Assembly: GCF_009765225.1 (NCBI RefSeq)
Contig: NZ_VMSF01000001.1
Coordinates: 2,046,001 to 2,110,000, forward strand
Direction of reading: 5' to 3'
Source of the DNA: Leifsonia sp. AG29
GTDB taxonomy: Bacteria > Actinomycetota > Actinomycetes > Actinomycetales > Microbacteriaceae
Length of the DNA stretch: 64,000 nucleotides
This document shows positions 17,669 to 25,980 of the stretch, in pieces; the stretch's first letter is position 1; every line of letters starts with the position of its first letter. The translations under genes were made by a program, and so were the position numbers. Below the pieces are notes generated by a model. That model saw only the letters and a program-made list of their open reading frames with translations, was not told the origin of the DNA and did no database searches.

Positions 17669-18274
17669 ATGACCGACCTCGAACGGCCCACGCAGCGCAG
17701 CCAGGCCAAGGCCGACCGCCGAGTCGCCCTGCTCGGCGCCGCCGCCGGGATGTTCGCCGAGCGCGGCTTCAACGGCGTCTCGATCGAGGACCTCGGTTCG
17801 GCGGCCGGCGTGAGCGGTCCAGCCGTCTACCGGCACTTCCCCTCCAAGCAGGCGGTGCTCGCGGCACTCCTCGTCGGCGTCAGCGAGCGCCTTCTCGCCG
17901 GGGGCTCGGCGGTCGAGGCGGCATCGGCCGACCCCGCCTCGGCGCTCCGCGGCCTCATCGCCTTCCACGTCGACTTCGCGCTCGGCGAGCCCGACACCAT
18001 CCGGGTCCAGGACCGCGACCTCGATGCCCTCCCCGACGCCGAGCGCCGGGAGGTGCGGCGACTCCAGCGTCGTTACATCGAGCTCTGGATGCGCGTGCTC
18101 GCGGCGCTTCAGCCCTCCCTCCCCGAGGAGGAGCTCCGGCTGCGGGTGCAGGCGACCTTCGGCCTCATCAACTCGACGCCGCACTCGGCCCGGGTCGGGG
18201 CCGCGCACATTCCCGGGGCGGTCGTGCGCCCGGTGCTCGAGCGCATGGCCTGGTCCGCGCTGACGTCGGGCTGA
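17669..18274 (+). CDS. TetR-family regulator of the leucine operon
   Basis: 201 residues. The N-terminal HTH is at about residues 15-65: LLGAAAGMFAERGFNGVSIEDL and AAGVSGPAVYRHFPSKQAVLAAL. The gene is divergent from the operon and two identical half-site palindromes lie between, so it very probably represses both. The M. tuberculosis locus also has a divergent TetR gene (Rv2506). The inducer is probably a CoA ester of the pathway, but nothing in the sequence proves that. Confidence 0.92.
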   Translation: MTDLERPTQRSQAKADRRVALLGAAAGMFAERGFNGVSIEDLGSAAGVSGPAVYRHFPSKQAVLAALLVGVSERLLAGGSAVEAASADPASALRGLIAFHVDFALGEPDTIRVQDRDLDALPDAERREVRRLQRRYIELWMRVLAALQPSLPEEELRLRVQATFGLINSTPHSARVGAAHIPGAVVRPVLERMAWSALTSG

Positions 18275-18324
18275 GGCGCCTCCGCGCGCTCGGCCGGAGC
18301 GCGCGCCACGAGGCATGTACGCGC

Positions 18325-18353
18325 TTGTCCGCGTCGACCGCGCCCCCTATCGT
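18325..18353 (+). promoter_or_regulatory. Promoter of the membrane-protease cassette
   Basis: TTGTCC and TATCGT are separated by exactly 17 nt and the first cassette ATG follows 42 nt after the -10. The leader (18354-18394) is clearly A+T richer than the surroundings. Confidence 0.45.
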
Positions 18354-18394
18354 AGTGACATTCTCAATCTGAGCTTTGAAATATCTCTCGGGAA

Positions 18395-18844
18395 ATGTGG
18401 TTGCTGGACGCATTCGGCCCCGCTCTCACGGCGATTGCCTTCCTCGCCATCGCATCCCTCCCGGTGGGCGCGGTATTGCTCGTCGCACCCCGCAGCTACG
18501 TACCGATGAGGAGGCACGTCAAAGTGCTTCCCTCCGGCATCGCAGCGAGTCGCTTCGGCGTCCATCTCCTCGCCGTGGTCCGCAGTTTCGAGAGCGGTGT
18601 GGCCGTCCTGCTGACCACGTTGGCCGGCGTGGCCTTTCCGCCCGAACGCGGCAATCCCTTCTCCGTGCTCGTCGGAGTCGCCGTCGTCGCCGTGACCGTC
18701 GGCACGGTGGTTCTCGGCGTGAACATCTTCAGCCTTCCGACACCGGTCACCGTCGGGGGCATGGCTGCACTGACCGCCGTGGCCGCCGCCTACAGCATCT
18801 ATGGAATCGCACGGATCGAAAAGAAATCGGAGGCACGCTCATGA
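18395..18844 (+). CDS. Unknown membrane protein, cassette gene 1
   Basis: 149 residues that I do not recognise. About four membrane spans can be seen: residues 5-28, 52-78 (AVVRSFESGVAVLLTTLAG area), 88-108 and 115-136. A charged stretch SYVPMRRHVKVLPSG lies after the first span, and the tail ARIEKKSEARS is soluble. The layout faintly recalls small DoxX/MauE-like proteins but no signature is present. The ATG at 18395 has only a weak CGGGA site. Its stop overlaps the next gene (ATGA), so it is in an operon with the M50-like gene. Codon use is less G/C-biased than the flanking genes, which hints at transfer. Confidence 0.65.
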   Translation: MWLLDAFGPALTAIAFLAIASLPVGAVLLVAPRSYVPMRRHVKVLPSGIAASRFGVHLLAVVRSFESGVAVLLTTLAGVAFPPERGNPFSVLVGVAVVAVTVGTVVLGVNIFSLPTPVTVGGMAALTAVAAAYSIYGIARIEKKSEARS

Positions 18845-19158
18845 CCTGTTTGCTTAGGGTCGGTACCGCACTGACAGGCGGCTGCATCATCACCGCCGCC
18901 TTCGCGGTGATCAGTCTGGTCTGGATCATGTTCTCGACGGGGCCGGGAGACGGACGCTCGACGGGCCTGTTCGGAGCGATCTTTTTCGAGGCGAGAGAGC
19001 GTGCCGACGGAGCGCTCGACGTCGGGGTGGGACTCGAGAACCCTGTCCCGCTGATCCTCGTGTTTGTCGTGACCAGCGCCTTCGTGCTCGCAGTGACGAT
19101 CGTCATGGCGCGTTTGCGCGCCTACAAGCGAGAGCTCGGCCTCCCCGCGGCCGAATGA
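18841..19158 (+). CDS. Unknown small membrane protein, cassette gene 2
   Basis: 105 residues, not recognised. Two membrane spans (about 9-32 and 67-88) flank a polar loop of roughly 35 residues with GDGRSTGLFGAIFFEARERAD. The ATG overlaps the preceding TGA and the next gene starts 1 nt after its stop. With two spans and a mid-sized loop it could be a substrate, anchor or accessory subunit of the M50-like protein, but this is only an idea from position. Codon use is also looser than in neighbouring genes. Confidence 0.6.
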   Translation: MTCLLRVGTALTGGCIITAAFAVISLVWIMFSTGPGDGRSTGLFGAIFFEARERADGALDVGVGLENPVPLILVFVVTSAFVLAVTIVMARLRAYKRELGLPAAE

Positions 19159-19159
19159 G

Positions 19160-19708
19160 ATGAGGACGAGGATCCGTGTCGACGGCCGGGGAGCCCTGAC
19201 CGCGGCGACACGGGCGGTCCGCCAGATCCTCTGGGCCGTCGTCCTGATCCTCACCAATGCCGGCGCGTGCGCCATCATCGCCGGCGCCACGGGCAGTGTC
19301 CCCCTCGCGACGCTGGCCCTCACGATGGTGGCGCACACCGGCTTGGGGTTGATCGGCAGCTACGCAGTCCACGAGGCAGCACATGTCCATGCCCTCGGCC
19401 GTTGGGCACCCGGGGTGTCCGGCGCGGTCGTGACCACGACGACCCTCCGGTTCTCCGTCACGCCGATGGGTTCGATCACGGGCAAGCAGATGACGCTCGT
19501 CGCCGTCGCCGGGCCGATCGCCGCCCTCTCCACCGGAATCGCCATCTGGGCTCTCATCCCCTCGTCCGGGATCCAGTACTGGTACTGGGCACACGCCCTG
19601 TTCCTCCTGCCGATCTTCAGCGACGGGAAAGCGATCATCGGGGGGATCAGCCGATGGTCCGAGACGATCGAGCTGGGACGGGAGGGAGGCCCCGCCGGGC
19701 TCCGATGA
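19160..19708 (+). CDS. Small M50/site-2-protease-like membrane metalloprotease, cassette gene 3
   Basis: 182 residues with the three hallmarks of S2P-type proteases in order: a zinc motif HEAAH (SYAVHEAAHVHALG, about residue 72-76) in a hydrophobic helix, an AGP turn in the next span (VAVAGPIAALSTG), and a distal LLPIFSDGK, which corresponds to the N/L-xxP-xxx-DG segment with the third zinc ligand Asp. Four to five spans are visible. It is much shorter than RIP-type housekeeping proteases and lacks a PDZ domain. The substrate is unknown; the co-encoded small membrane proteins are the obvious candidates. The start at 19160 is close to the previous stop, with no strong ribosome site. Confidence 0.68.
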   Translation: MRTRIRVDGRGALTAATRAVRQILWAVVLILTNAGACAIIAGATGSVPLATLALTMVAHTGLGLIGSYAVHEAAHVHALGRWAPGVSGAVVTTTTLRFSVTPMGSITGKQMTLVAVAGPIAALSTGIAIWALIPSSGIQYWYWAHALFLLPIFSDGKAIIGGISRWSETIELGREGGPAGLR

Positions 19709-19738
19709 CCCAGCCTCGGCTCAGCCGCCCGAGGGCGC

Positions 19739-19768
19739 TTCGAGCCCGTCACACGCATGGGCTAGAGT
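19739..19768 (+). promoter_or_regulatory. Likely promoter of the penicillin-acylase-like gene
   Basis: TTCGAG and TAGAGT are 18 nt apart, and the GTG start at 19820 with GGGAGGAG follows about 50 nt downstream. Confidence 0.35.
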
Positions 19769-19819
19769 CCGAGGAACCGACACTGCGGCACGCCGGGGGC
19801 GTCCGACGGGAGGAGCGAT

Positions 19820-22447
19820 GTGGGCGACGACACCCCTCGGCTGAGAGCGCACCATCGGGTGTTCCGGGCCTTCGGCATCGTCCTGGCCGTCCTCCTCGTG
19901 CTCCTCCTCGTCGCGGGCGGCTTCGGGGTCTGGACGGTCGCGCGGTCCTTCCCGCAGACCTCCGGCACGATCGACGTGCCGGGCCTCGGGGCACCCGTGA
20001 CGGTATCGCGGGACGACGCCGGAGTGCCCACCGTCGTCGCCCGGAACGCGGACGACCTGTTCCGCGCGCAAGGGTTCGTGCACGCGCAGGACCGGTTCTG
20101 GGAGATGGACTTCCGCCGGCACGTGACGGCGGGCCGGCTCTCGGAGATGTTCGGCGCCTCCCAGGTGCCGACCGACACGTTCATCCGGACGCTCGGCTGG
20201 AGGAGGGTCGCCGAGCAGGAGGTGAAGCTGCTCGACAAGACCGCGTTGCGCTACTACCAGGACTACGCCGACGGGGTGAACGCCTATCTCGCCTCCCACC
20301 GGGGCGCAGAGCTGTCGGCGGAGTACGCCGTGCTCGGGCTGCAGAACCCGTCGTACCGTCCCGAGCCGTGGACGCCCGCCGACTCGGTCGCGTGGCTCAA
20401 GGCCATGGCCTGGGACCTCCGATCCAACCTAGACGAGGAGATCGACCGAGCCCTCCTCGCGACCAAGCTGAGCCCCGCGCAGATCGCGCAACTCCACCCG
20501 GCGTATCCGTACGCCGGCCACCCGACCATCACCGACGCCGGCGGGGGCTCGCCCCGCACGGTCACCCCGGACGCCGCGACGACGGCACGCGGAGCCTCCG
20601 CAGCAGGCTCGGGTTCGGCGGCGGGCTCGGGTTCGGCGGCGGCCCCCGGCGTCCCTCCCGCGGACTACGCCGCCAAGCTCGAGAAGGTGGCGGAGGCCGT
20701 CGACGCGCTCCCGCGGCTCATGGGCCCGTCGGGGAGCGACATCGGGTCGAACTCCTGGGTCGTCAGCGGAGCGCACACGGCCACCGGCAAGCCGCTCCTC
20801 GCCAACGACCCGCACCTCGGCGCGACCCTCCCGTCGGTCTGGTACCAGATGACCCTGCGCTGCGCCCGGGTGGGACCTGACTGCCCGTTCGACGTGAGCG
20901 GCTTCAGCTTCTCGGGTTTCCCCGGCGTCATCATCGGACACAACGACCGGATCTCGTGGGGCTTCACGAACCTCGGCCCCGACGTGGCCGACCTCTACAT
21001 CGAGAAGGTGACCGGCGGCACGTACGAGTACGACGGCCAGCAGCTGCCGCTGATCGAACGCACCGAGACCATCCGGGTCGCCGGGGGTCCGGACGTGCGC
21101 ATCACCGTGCGCTCCACTCGCCACGGGCCGATCGTCACCGACATCGGCGACGACTACGCCGCCATCGCCAAGGACCAGGCGGGCAAGCTGCAGATCCCTG
21201 CGCAGCAGTTCCAGATCTCGTTGCAGTGGACGGCTCTCACCCCCGGTCCGACCGCGGGAGCCATCTTCGCCTTCGACACCGCCCACGACTGGGCGAGCTT
21301 CCGGGAGGCGGCGCGCTCGTTCCAAGTCCCGTCGCAGAACCTCGTCTACGCGGACGTCGACGACAACATCGGCTACCAGGCCCCTGGCCTCATCCCCGTC
21401 CGGGCGGGAGGCGACGGGACGATGCCCGTCCCCGGGTGGACGAGCGGCTACGGCTGGGTGGGCTCGATCCCGTTCGACGAGCTGCCCTCCGTGCTGAACC
21501 CGCCGAGCGGCTACCTCGTCACGGCGAACAACGCGGCGGCGGGGGCCGGCTTCCCATCACTCGTCACGCGGGACTGGGACTACGGGTACCGCGCGAACCA
21601 GATCGAGTTGCGCCTCCAGAGTCTCTTCGCCGCGGGCAGGAAGGTCACGGCGGACGATCTCTCGTCGATCCAGGCCGACACTTACGACGCCGCCGCGGGC
21701 ACCCTGGCGCCTCTGATCGTCGAACTCGGGAGCCGCGCCGACGGCTCGAGCGGCCTCCACCAGGCGGCCAAGCTCCTGAAGGCGTGGAATCACCACGACG
21801 ATGCGGGAAGCGCGGCCGCCGCCTACTTCGCCGTCTTCTGGCGCACCCTGCTGGAGGACGCCTTCGCCCGCAAGCTCCCCGCGTCGGCGCCCCCCAGCGG
21901 AGGCGACCGCTGGTTCGCCGTCGTCGATTCGCTCGTCGGCCAGCCCGACTCGCCGTGGTGGACGGACCGCGGACTCGGCGTGACAGGCCGCGACGCGATG
22001 CTCGTCCACGTGGCGGACTCCGCCTGGGCGCAGGCCCGCGACCTGCTCGGCGGCGACCCGTCCTCGTGGCGCTGGGACCGCCTCCACACGCTGACCCTGC
22101 AGAACCAGAGCCTCGGCAAATCGGGCATCGGCCCGATCGAGTGGCTGCTGAATCGCGGGCCCTGGCACGTCGGCGGGGGCTCCTCCGTCGTGGACGCGAC
22201 CGGCTGGGATGCGTCCGTGGGCTACGAGGTCAGCCGGGCCCCGTCGATGCGGATGGTCGTCGACCTCTCCGACTTCGACCGCAGCACCTGGGTGAACCTG
22301 ACGGGGGCATCCGGGCACGCCTTCGACCCGCACTACACCGACCAGACCGACCTCTGGGCGACCGGTCGGACACGGCCCTGGGCGTTCAGCCCGGCAGCCG
22401 TCGCCCGCTCGGCCACGGACACGCTGACACTCCGGCCAGCGCGCTGA
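19820..22447 (+). CDS. Penicillin-acylase-family Ntn hydrolase
   Basis: 875 residues. One membrane span (about 16-40) anchors it, so the enzyme acts outside the cell membrane. The alpha part runs to about residue 250, then a spacer rich in Gly, Ser and Ala, and the beta chain would start at Ser310 in DIG/SNSWVVSG, the self-cleavage and nucleophile site; GKPLLANDPHLG and SWGFTNLGPDVADLY follow as in penicillin G acylases and acyl-homoserine lactone acylases. These cleave amides of beta-lactams or signal lactones; the substrate here is unknown. GTG at 19820 is required, since the ATG 2 nt upstream is out of frame. It is convergent with gltA, 3 bp apart. Confidence 0.92.
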   Translation: MGDDTPRLRAHHRVFRAFGIVLAVLLVLLLVAGGFGVWTVARSFPQTSGTIDVPGLGAPVTVSRDDAGVPTVVARNADDLFRAQGFVHAQDRFWEMDFRRHVTAGRLSEMFGASQVPTDTFIRTLGWRRVAEQEVKLLDKTALRYYQDYADGVNAYLASHRGAELSAEYAVLGLQNPSYRPEPWTPADSVAWLKAMAWDLRSNLDEEIDRALLATKLSPAQIAQLHPAYPYAGHPTITDAGGGSPRTVTPDAATTARGASAAGSGSAAGSGSAAAPGVPPADYAAKLEKVAEAVDALPRLMGPSGSDIGSNSWVVSGAHTATGKPLLANDPHLGATLPSVWYQMTLRCARVGPDCPFDVSGFSFSGFPGVIIGHNDRISWGFTNLGPDVADLYIEKVTGGTYEYDGQQLPLIERTETIRVAGGPDVRITVRSTRHGPIVTDIGDDYAAIAKDQAGKLQIPAQQFQISLQWTALTPGPTAGAIFAFDTAHDWASFREAARSFQVPSQNLVYADVDDNIGYQAPGLIPVRAGGDGTMPVPGWTSGYGWVGSIPFDELPSVLNPPSGYLVTANNAAAGAGFPSLVTRDWDYGYRANQIELRLQSLFAAGRKVTADDLSSIQADTYDAAAGTLAPLIVELGSRADGSSGLHQAAKLLKAWNHHDDAGSAAAAYFAVFWRTLLEDAFARKLPASAPPSGGDRWFAVVDSLVGQPDSPWWTDRGLGVTGRDAMLVHVADSAWAQARDLLGGDPSSWRWDRLHTLTLQNQSLGKSGIGPIEWLLNRGPWHVGGGSSVVDATGWDASVGYEVSRAPSMRMVVDLSDFDRSTWVNLTGASGHAFDPHYTDQTDLWATGRTRPWAFSPAAVARSATDTLTLRPAR
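20606..20641 (+). repeat. Two 18-nt direct repeats in the acylase spacer
   Basis: GGCTCGGGTTCGGCGGCG occurs twice in tandem, giving GSGSAA-GSGSAA in the spacer just before the self-cleavage site. Length variation here would keep frame. Confidence 0.7.
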
Positions 22448-22450
22448 ATC

Positions 22451-23839
22451 TCAGCGGCCGGCGGGCCAGTCGCGCTCGCCGCTCCCGACGTAGAGCTGCT
22501 GAGGGCGGCCGATCTTGGTGGCCGGGTCGAGGTTCATCTCGCGCCAGTGAGCGATCCAGCCGGGGAGCCGGCCGATCGCGAACAGCACGGTGAACATCCG
22601 CGTCGGGAAGCCCATGGCCTTGTAGATGACGCCCGTGTAGAAGTCCACGTTGGGGTACAGGCGACGGTCGATGAAGTACTGGTCGGCCAGAGCGACCTCC
22701 TCGAGCTCCTTCGCGATGTCGAGCAGCGGGTCGTGCACGCCCAGCGCGCCGAGCACCTCGTCGGCCGACTGCTTCACGAGCTTCGCGCGCGGGTCGAAGT
22801 TCTTGTAGACACGGTGGCCGAAGCCCATCAGCTTGACGCCGGACTCCTTGTTCTTGACCCGCTCGACGAACTTCTGGACGCTCTCGCCCGAGTCGCGGAT
22901 GCCCGCGAGCATCTGCAGCACGGCCTCGTTGGCGCCGCCGTGGAGCGGGCCGTAGAGCGCGTTGATGCCGGCCGAGACCGACGCGAACAGGTTCGCCTGG
23001 GTCGAGCCGACGAGGCGCACGGTCGACGTGGACGCGTTCTGCTCGTGGTCCTCGTGGAGGATCAGGAGTCGCTCGAGGGCCCGTGACAGGACCGGGTCGA
23101 CCACGTACGGCTCGGCGAGGGTGCCGAAGTTCAGGCGGAGGAAGTTGTCGACGAAGCTCAGCGAGTTGTCGGGGTACAGGAACGCCTGGCCGAGGCTCTT
23201 CTTGTGCGCGTAGGCCGCGATCACCGGGAGCTTCGCGAGGAGCCGGATCGTGGACAGCTCCACCTGCTCCGGGTCGGTGACCGAGAGCGAGTCCTGGTAG
23301 AAGGTCGACAGGGCCGACACCGCGCTCGACAGCACCGACATCGGGTGGGCGTCGTGCGGGAGGGCGCTGAAGAAGCTGCGCAGATCCTCGTGGAGGAGGG
23401 TGTGGCGGCGGATCCGCTCGTCGAATTCGGCTAGCTCTGACGGCGTCGGCAGCTCGCCGTGGATGAGGAGCCACGCGACCTCGAGGAACGTCGAGTTCTC
23501 GGCGACCTGCTCGATCGGGTACCCACGGTACCGCAGGATGCCGTTGTCACCGTCGATGTAGGTGATCGCCGAGCGAGTCGCCGCGGTGTTCACGAAGCCG
23601 TAGTCGAGGCTGGTGAGCCCGGTCTGGCGGGTGAGGGTCGAAAGGTCGATGCTCGATGCGCCGTCGGTGCTCGGCAGGATCGGGAACTCCGCGGTGCCGC
23701 CCGGGTAGGTGAGGGAGGCGACGGCTGCCTTCTCCGGGGAGGCCACGGCCGGCACGGCCGGGGCCGGGGCGGCGACCGGCGCGGCCGGGGTCGACCCGCC
23801 CTGCTCCGCCTGTGCCTTGTCGGTGCCGAGTCCGCTCAC
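22451..23839 (-). CDS. gltA: Citrate synthase
   Basis: 462 residues, of the longer hexameric bacterial type. It joins acetyl-CoA and oxaloacetate at the entry of the TCA cycle. Catalytic residues lie in LYGPLHGGANEA (His), MGFGHRVYKNFDPRA (His) and PNVDFYTG (Asp). About 35 N-terminal residues rich in Ala and Pro precede the conserved part, unlike most family members. The gene ends 3 bp from the convergent acylase gene, where a 6-bp hairpin covers both stops. It stands alone; the gap 23840-23967 should hold its promoter but I could not pick one with confidence. Confidence 0.97.
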   Translation of the reverse strand: MSGLGTDKAQAEQGGSTPAAPVAAPAPAVPAVASPEKAAVASLTYPGGTAEFPILPSTDGASSIDLSTLTRQTGLTSLDYGFVNTAATRSAITYIDGDNGILRYRGYPIEQVAENSTFLEVAWLLIHGELPTPSELAEFDERIRRHTLLHEDLRSFFSALPHDAHPMSVLSSAVSALSTFYQDSLSVTDPEQVELSTIRLLAKLPVIAAYAHKKSLGQAFLYPDNSLSFVDNFLRLNFGTLAEPYVVDPVLSRALERLLILHEDHEQNASTSTVRLVGSTQANLFASVSAGINALYGPLHGGANEAVLQMLAGIRDSGESVQKFVERVKNKESGVKLMGFGHRVYKNFDPRAKLVKQSADEVLGALGVHDPLLDIAKELEEVALADQYFIDRRLYPNVDFYTGVIYKAMGFPTRMFTVLFAIGRLPGWIAHWREMNLDPATKIGRPQQLYVGSGERDWPAGR

Positions 23840-23967
23840 AACGCCTCCTGCTGGGGTTCATCGAGATGCACGCGCGCCGGACGTGGGCGCTGCAGATGTG
23901 CCGTGCTGGTACAGCCTAACGAACAGGCGCGGCAACTGTCGCATCGCGCAAACAGCCGGAGGATGCC

Positions 23968-25086
23968 TTAGAGAGACTCTCCAAATGCACGCAACCGCTC
24001 GGCAGCGGCGTCGATTCGCTCGTCGGGAGCCGTCAGCGACAGCCGGACGTGCTGGGGGAAGTGATCGCCGTAGAAGTGCCCGGGCCCCGCGATGATGCCG
24101 AGACCGGCGAGCCGGTCGATGCTCTCCCATGCGTCCCTCCCCTCGGTCGCCCAGAGGTAGAGGCCGCCCTCGCTGCGGTCGATGCGGAAGCCGGCCGCCT
24201 CGAGCGCCGGCTTCAGCACCTCCCGGCGGCGCAGGTAGCGCTCCTTCTGGACCTTCACGTGCTCGTCGTCGCCGAGCGCCACGACCATCGCCGCCTGGAG
24301 CGGCGAGGGCAGCATCATCCCGGCGTGCTTGCGGATGATGGTGAGCCGGTCGATGATCTCGCGGCAGCCCGCGACGAAGGCGGCGCGGTAACCGGCCAGG
24401 TTCGACTGCTTGCTGAGGGAGTACACCGCCAGCACGTCGCGGCGGTCCTCGCCGATGACGCGCGGGTCGAGGATGCTCGGCACGCGCTCGGTGTCCCACG
24501 GGGCGTCCCAGCCCAGCTCCGCGTAGCACTCGTCACTGGCGATGTACGCTCCGAGTTCCCGGGCCCTCGCCACCGCGGCACGGAGCTCGTCGACCGTGAG
24601 GATGCGCCCGTCCGGGTTGCCGGGGCTGTTCAGCCAGACCAGCCGCGTGGTGGCGGGCCACTCCGCCGGGTCGTCGGCGGCGACTGCCGAGGCACCGGCC
24701 ATCGCCGCGCCGATCGCGTACGTCGGGTACGCCGCGCGCGGGTGGACGACGACATCGCCCTCGCCCAGGCCGAGGAAGAAGGGGAGGAAGGCCACCAGCT
24801 CCTTCGACCCGATCGTCGGCAGGACGTTGCCGACGGTCAGCCCGGAGACGCCGCGGCGGCGCTCGAACCAGGCGACGATCGCATCACGGAGCGCCGGCGT
24901 GCCGACGGTCTGCGGGTACGCGTGCGCGTCGGTCGCCTGGGCGAGCGCCTCCCGGATCAGCTCGGGGGTCGGGTCGACCGGCGACCCGATCGAGAGGTCG
25001 ACCGCGCCGCCGGGGTGCGAGCGCGCCCGGTCGACGTACGGCCCCATCAGATCCCACGGGTAGTCGGGGAGCTGCTGGAGGGCCAC
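23968..25086 (-). CDS. dapC: Succinyldiaminopimelate transaminase
   Basis: 372 residues, a PLP enzyme of fold type I. SLSKQSNLAGYR holds the PLP lysine, LNSPGNPDGRIL the substrate-carboxylate loop, and ASDECYAELGW the Asp that contacts the pyridine nitrogen. Strong likeness to actinobacterial DapC, which aminates N-succinyl-2-amino-6-ketopimelate in the succinylase branch of lysine synthesis. It starts 1 nt after the ferredoxin stop (25088), and fdxA-dapC pairs are common in actinobacteria, which supports this over a generic aspartate transaminase. Confidence 0.93.
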   Translation of the reverse strand: MALQQLPDYPWDLMGPYVDRARSHPGGAVDLSIGSPVDPTPELIREALAQATDAHAYPQTVGTPALRDAIVAWFERRRGVSGLTVGNVLPTIGSKELVAFLPFFLGLGEGDVVVHPRAAYPTYAIGAAMAGASAVAADDPAEWPATTRLVWLNSPGNPDGRILTVDELRAAVARARELGAYIASDECYAELGWDAPWDTERVPSILDPRVIGEDRRDVLAVYSLSKQSNLAGYRAAFVAGCREIIDRLTIIRKHAGMMLPSPLQAAMVVALGDDEHVKVQKERYLRRREVLKPALEAAGFRIDRSEGGLYLWATEGRDAWESIDRLAGLGIIAGPGHFYGDHFPQHVRLSLTAPDERIDAAAERLRAFGESL

Positions 25087-25087
25087 C

Positions 25088-25408
25088 TCAGTGATCCTGC
25101 GGGGGCAGCGCTGCGACGAGCGGATGGTCCTTCGAGATCACGCCCACCTTGGCGGCGCCGCCCGGCGAGCCGATGTCGTCGAAGAACTCGACGTTCGCCT
25201 TGTAGTAGTCCTTCCACTCCTCAGGGAGGTCGTCCTCGTAGTAGATCGCCTCGACCGGGCAGACCGGCTCGCAGGCACCGCAGTCGACGCACTCGTCGGG
25301 GTGGATGTACAGGGACCGCTCGCCCTCGTAGATGCAGTCGACGGGGCACTCGTCGATGCAGGCCCGGTCTTTCACATCGACACACGGGAGGGCGATGACG
25401 TAGGTCAC
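25088..25408 (-). CDS. fdxA: 7Fe ferredoxin
   Basis: 106 residues starting at a GTG with GAAGGG upstream. CVDVKDRACIDECPVDCIYEG carries the 3Fe-4S and one 4Fe-4S ligand (shown in two parts in the family), and CVDCGACEPVCPVEAIYYED the second cluster motif CxxCxxCxxxCP. This matches the actinobacterial FdxA, an electron carrier for P450s and other redox enzymes. The acidic C-terminal part VEFFDDIGSPGGAAKVG is usual. It lies directly before dapC and after a small membrane protein gene on the same strand. Confidence 0.96.
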   Translation of the reverse strand: MTYVIALPCVDVKDRACIDECPVDCIYEGERSLYIHPDECVDCGACEPVCPVEAIYYEDDLPEEWKDYYKANVEFFDDIGSPGGAAKVGVISKDHPLVAALPPQDH

Positions 25409-25453
25409 GGTGCTTCGGATCCCTTCGCGGAACGAGAGAGGTACTCGTCTAGC

Positions 25454-25861
25454 TTAGGCCGTCCCGGCGGGGCCGGACGCCCCGCGCTCCCCCGCCGCCG
25501 CGCTGCGGCGGGACGGGACGTCGGGCCACGCGACGACGACCGCCGCGATGAGGATGGGGCCCGCGAGCCAGAGCTGGCCGAGGAGATTGGCGGGGATCAG
25601 CACCGAGCCTCCCGGGCTCTGCTGGGCCAGCACGAGGACGATGGCGATCGTCCCGAGCGCGAAGAGCAGCGCGTTGAGGCGCGTCGAGCTGAGCAGCCGG
25701 AGCCCGGCGAGGATGGCCGTGAACGCGAGGAGCGAGCCGGTGAGACCGATCGGAAAGCCCACCCGGGGGCCCGGCGTGAGCTGGTGCGCGACCGTGCCGA
25801 TCCCGCCGAGCACCACCCCCGCGACGACGAGCAGGATCCCGTTCACGATGCGGCCGACCAT
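25454..25861 (-). CDS. Small membrane protein of unknown function
   Basis: 135 residues with four hydrophobic segments (about 4-24, 36-57, 62-83, 96-116) and a polar tail rich in Ser, Arg and Gly. It resembles small actinobacterial membrane proteins found near fdxA (DUF6113-like), but the match is only by size and place. The ATG at 25861 was chosen: CGGGG precedes it, and the longer frame would run into the iron box and the efeU start. Its promoter must lie in the same 119-bp gap as that of efeU. Confidence 0.65.
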   Translation of the reverse strand: MVGRIVNGILLVVAGVVLGGIGTVAHQLTPGPRVGFPIGLTGSLLAFTAILAGLRLLSSTRLNALLFALGTIAIVLVLAQQSPGGSVLIPANLLGQLWLAGPILIAAVVVAWPDVPSRRSAAAGERGASGPAGTA

Positions 25862-25932
25862 CCCCGAATCATATCCGGGCGGTCCCTCGGTCGGCTGGAC
25901 AGCGGGCCGGACGTGATCTACGCTCGAATAAG

Positions 25933-25951
25933 TAAGGTTAGCCTTACCGAA
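25933..25951 (+). promoter_or_regulatory. DtxR/IdeR-type iron box upstream of efeU
   Basis: TAAGGTTAGCCTTACCGAA agrees with the 19-bp iron box consensus (TTAGGTTAGSCTAACCTAA) at 16 positions. Its core GTAAGG-TTAG-CCTTAC is a perfect inverted repeat. It lies 30 bp before the efeU start, so iron-loaded DtxR/IdeR should repress the operon. It could also affect the divergent small gene. Confidence 0.85.
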
Positions 25952-25980
25952 ATAATCCCGATCCCAGACAAGGTTCCGGC

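Noticed and set aside
18376-18840. An N-terminal extension of cassette gene 2 from a TTG at 18376
   Set aside because: It would be read across gene 1 in another phase and is Arg-rich without features; the ATG at 18841 overlaps the gene 1 stop.
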